Positions 6,121 to 6,435 of a stretch of 6,435 nt of DNA are shown in pieces (within the stretch, counting starts at the first letter, position 1; each line of letters opens with the position of its first letter). Position numbers and translations under genes: made by a program. The stretch lies in contig JAAEEL010000057.1 of the NCBI GenBank assembly GCA_013415795.1, positions 1 to 6,435 on the forward strand, in the 5' to 3' direction. The notes under the pieces were generated by a model. It was not told where the DNA came from. It did not search any database and worked only from the letters and a program-made list of their open reading frames with translations. Source of the DNA: Methanocellales archaeon. GTDB lineage: Archaea; Halobacteriota; UBA148.

Positions 6121-6126
6121 CCACCT
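6121..6126 (-). promoter_or_regulatory. Shine-Dalgarno site of lipoprotein copy B
   Basis: AGGTGG on the minus strand lies 10 nt from the ATG at 6110 and matches the archaeal GGAGGTGA-type site. It fixes the start of this gene. Copy A has no equivalent. Confidence 0.65.
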
Positions 6127-6156
6127 AATATAAGTAGGGAGTTACATACATATATA

Positions 6157-6180
6157 CATATATAAAAAGTCCTTCGCTCA
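6157..6180 (-). promoter_or_regulatory. BRE/TATA promoter of lipoprotein copy B and the radical SAM gene
   Basis: On the minus strand GAGCGAAGGACT (6180-6169, BRE-like) is followed by TTTTTATATATG (6168-6157). The expected transcription start is about 6137, giving a leader of roughly 27 nt that includes the AGGTGG ribosome site. Conservation of the layout with copy A supports the call. Confidence 0.65.
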
Positions 6181-6234
6181 TATTATCAGTTTTAATACTA
6201 GCTTTGGGTAGCTCTTTGTGTCACACATAGCCAA

Positions 6235-6263
6235 TATTTTGATTATATTTATCAATTTATCTT
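6235..6263 (-). promoter_or_regulatory. Conserved upstream AT-rich element, copy B
   Basis: This block matches 3966-3994 at 26 of 29 positions and keeps the TGATAAATATAA core on the minus strand, at the same distance from the BRE as in copy A. It is a candidate regulator site or distal promoter. Confidence 0.4.
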
Positions 6264-6435
6264 CGAAGTCCTGAGGAGATGTCAACAATAAGTTTACACA
6301 TAAAACCTGATCTTTAGATTATGCTATCTCAAAAAAGATTATTTGTTAAGAACGTCACATTTTAAGAGTGGGTATGCAATTCGTTTAATATGCTTCTGCA
6401 AAACTATTGGCCAACATTGTTTCGCTTGCTTTCCC
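6264..6435. other. Window end, no supported feature
   Basis: This sequence lies upstream of the copy B module. I see no promoter, RNA or hairpin I can defend. Two minus-strand frames are open to the window edge (16 and 31 codons), so the 3' end of another minus-strand gene is possible but not shown. The non-coding stretch begins at 6111, where its first part is the promoter module. Confidence 0.45.

Larger units (their letters stand above)
5983..6263 (-). repeat. Duplicated 5' lipoprotein module, copy B
   Basis: This is the partner of 3722-3994 in direct orientation, about 2.3 kb away. It covers early stalk, signal peptide, ribosome site, promoter and the upstream element. Relative to copy A it holds extra sequence between TATA and ATG, including the AGGTGG ribosome site. 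Similarity ends near 6263. Confidence 0.8.

Noticed and set aside
6339..6435. Minus-strand frames open to the window edge (16 codons ending at 6385; 31 codons ending at 6339), perhaps the C-terminus of a neighbouring gene
   Set aside because: Two competing frames are both short enough to be chance, and neither shows a recognisable motif. Sequence beyond the edge would decide.

Overview
The window most likely comes from an anaerobic archaeon. The evidence is AT-rich spacers, TATA/BRE-like promoter elements in place of bacterial -35/-10 boxes, T-tract terminators, archaeal-style lipoproteins with Pro/Thr-rich stalks, and an MTH895-type mini-thioredoxin. I cannot name the lineage from the sequence; a methanogen or ANME-related euryarchaeon (Halobacteriota) is a guess.

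Layout. 1-810 (+) is the 3' three quarters of a bacterial-type cobT, cut by the window edge. 944-1426 (+) is a small, AT-rich, two-helix membrane protein with a split PH-like domain. It converges on a minus-strand cluster. Read in the direction of transcription, that cluster is: a lipoprotein with a beta-rich C-terminal domain (3870-3244), an ArsE/MTH895-type mini-thioredoxin (3152-2919), a membrane-anchored ArsF-family thioredoxin-like protein (2843-2391), and an ArsG/CcdA/DsbD-type thiol-electron carrier (2372-1686). Farther upstream, also on the minus strand, a second and much shorter lipoprotein (6110-5835) sits 10 nt ahead of a B12-binding radical SAM enzyme (5824-4235).

How the genes may work together. 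The ArsE-, ArsF- and ArsG-like proteins form a plausible relay carrying reducing equivalents from the cytoplasm through the membrane to an extracytoplasmic CxxC protein. The upstream lipoprotein carries a CVSCC cluster and could be a client, but that is inference. The most striking feature is that the two lipoprotein genes share a diverged duplicated 5' module of about 275 bp: an upstream AT-rich element, BRE/TATA, signal peptide, lipobox and the start of the stalk. After that module they diverge completely. The module thus stands in front of two different gene sets, and as a pair of direct repeats it brackets the radical SAM gene. Comparing the copies also shows that the longest possible start of the first lipoprotein (3912) runs through its promoter, so the start is moved to 3870.

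Spacers 3995-4234 and 6264-6435 hold nothing I can support.
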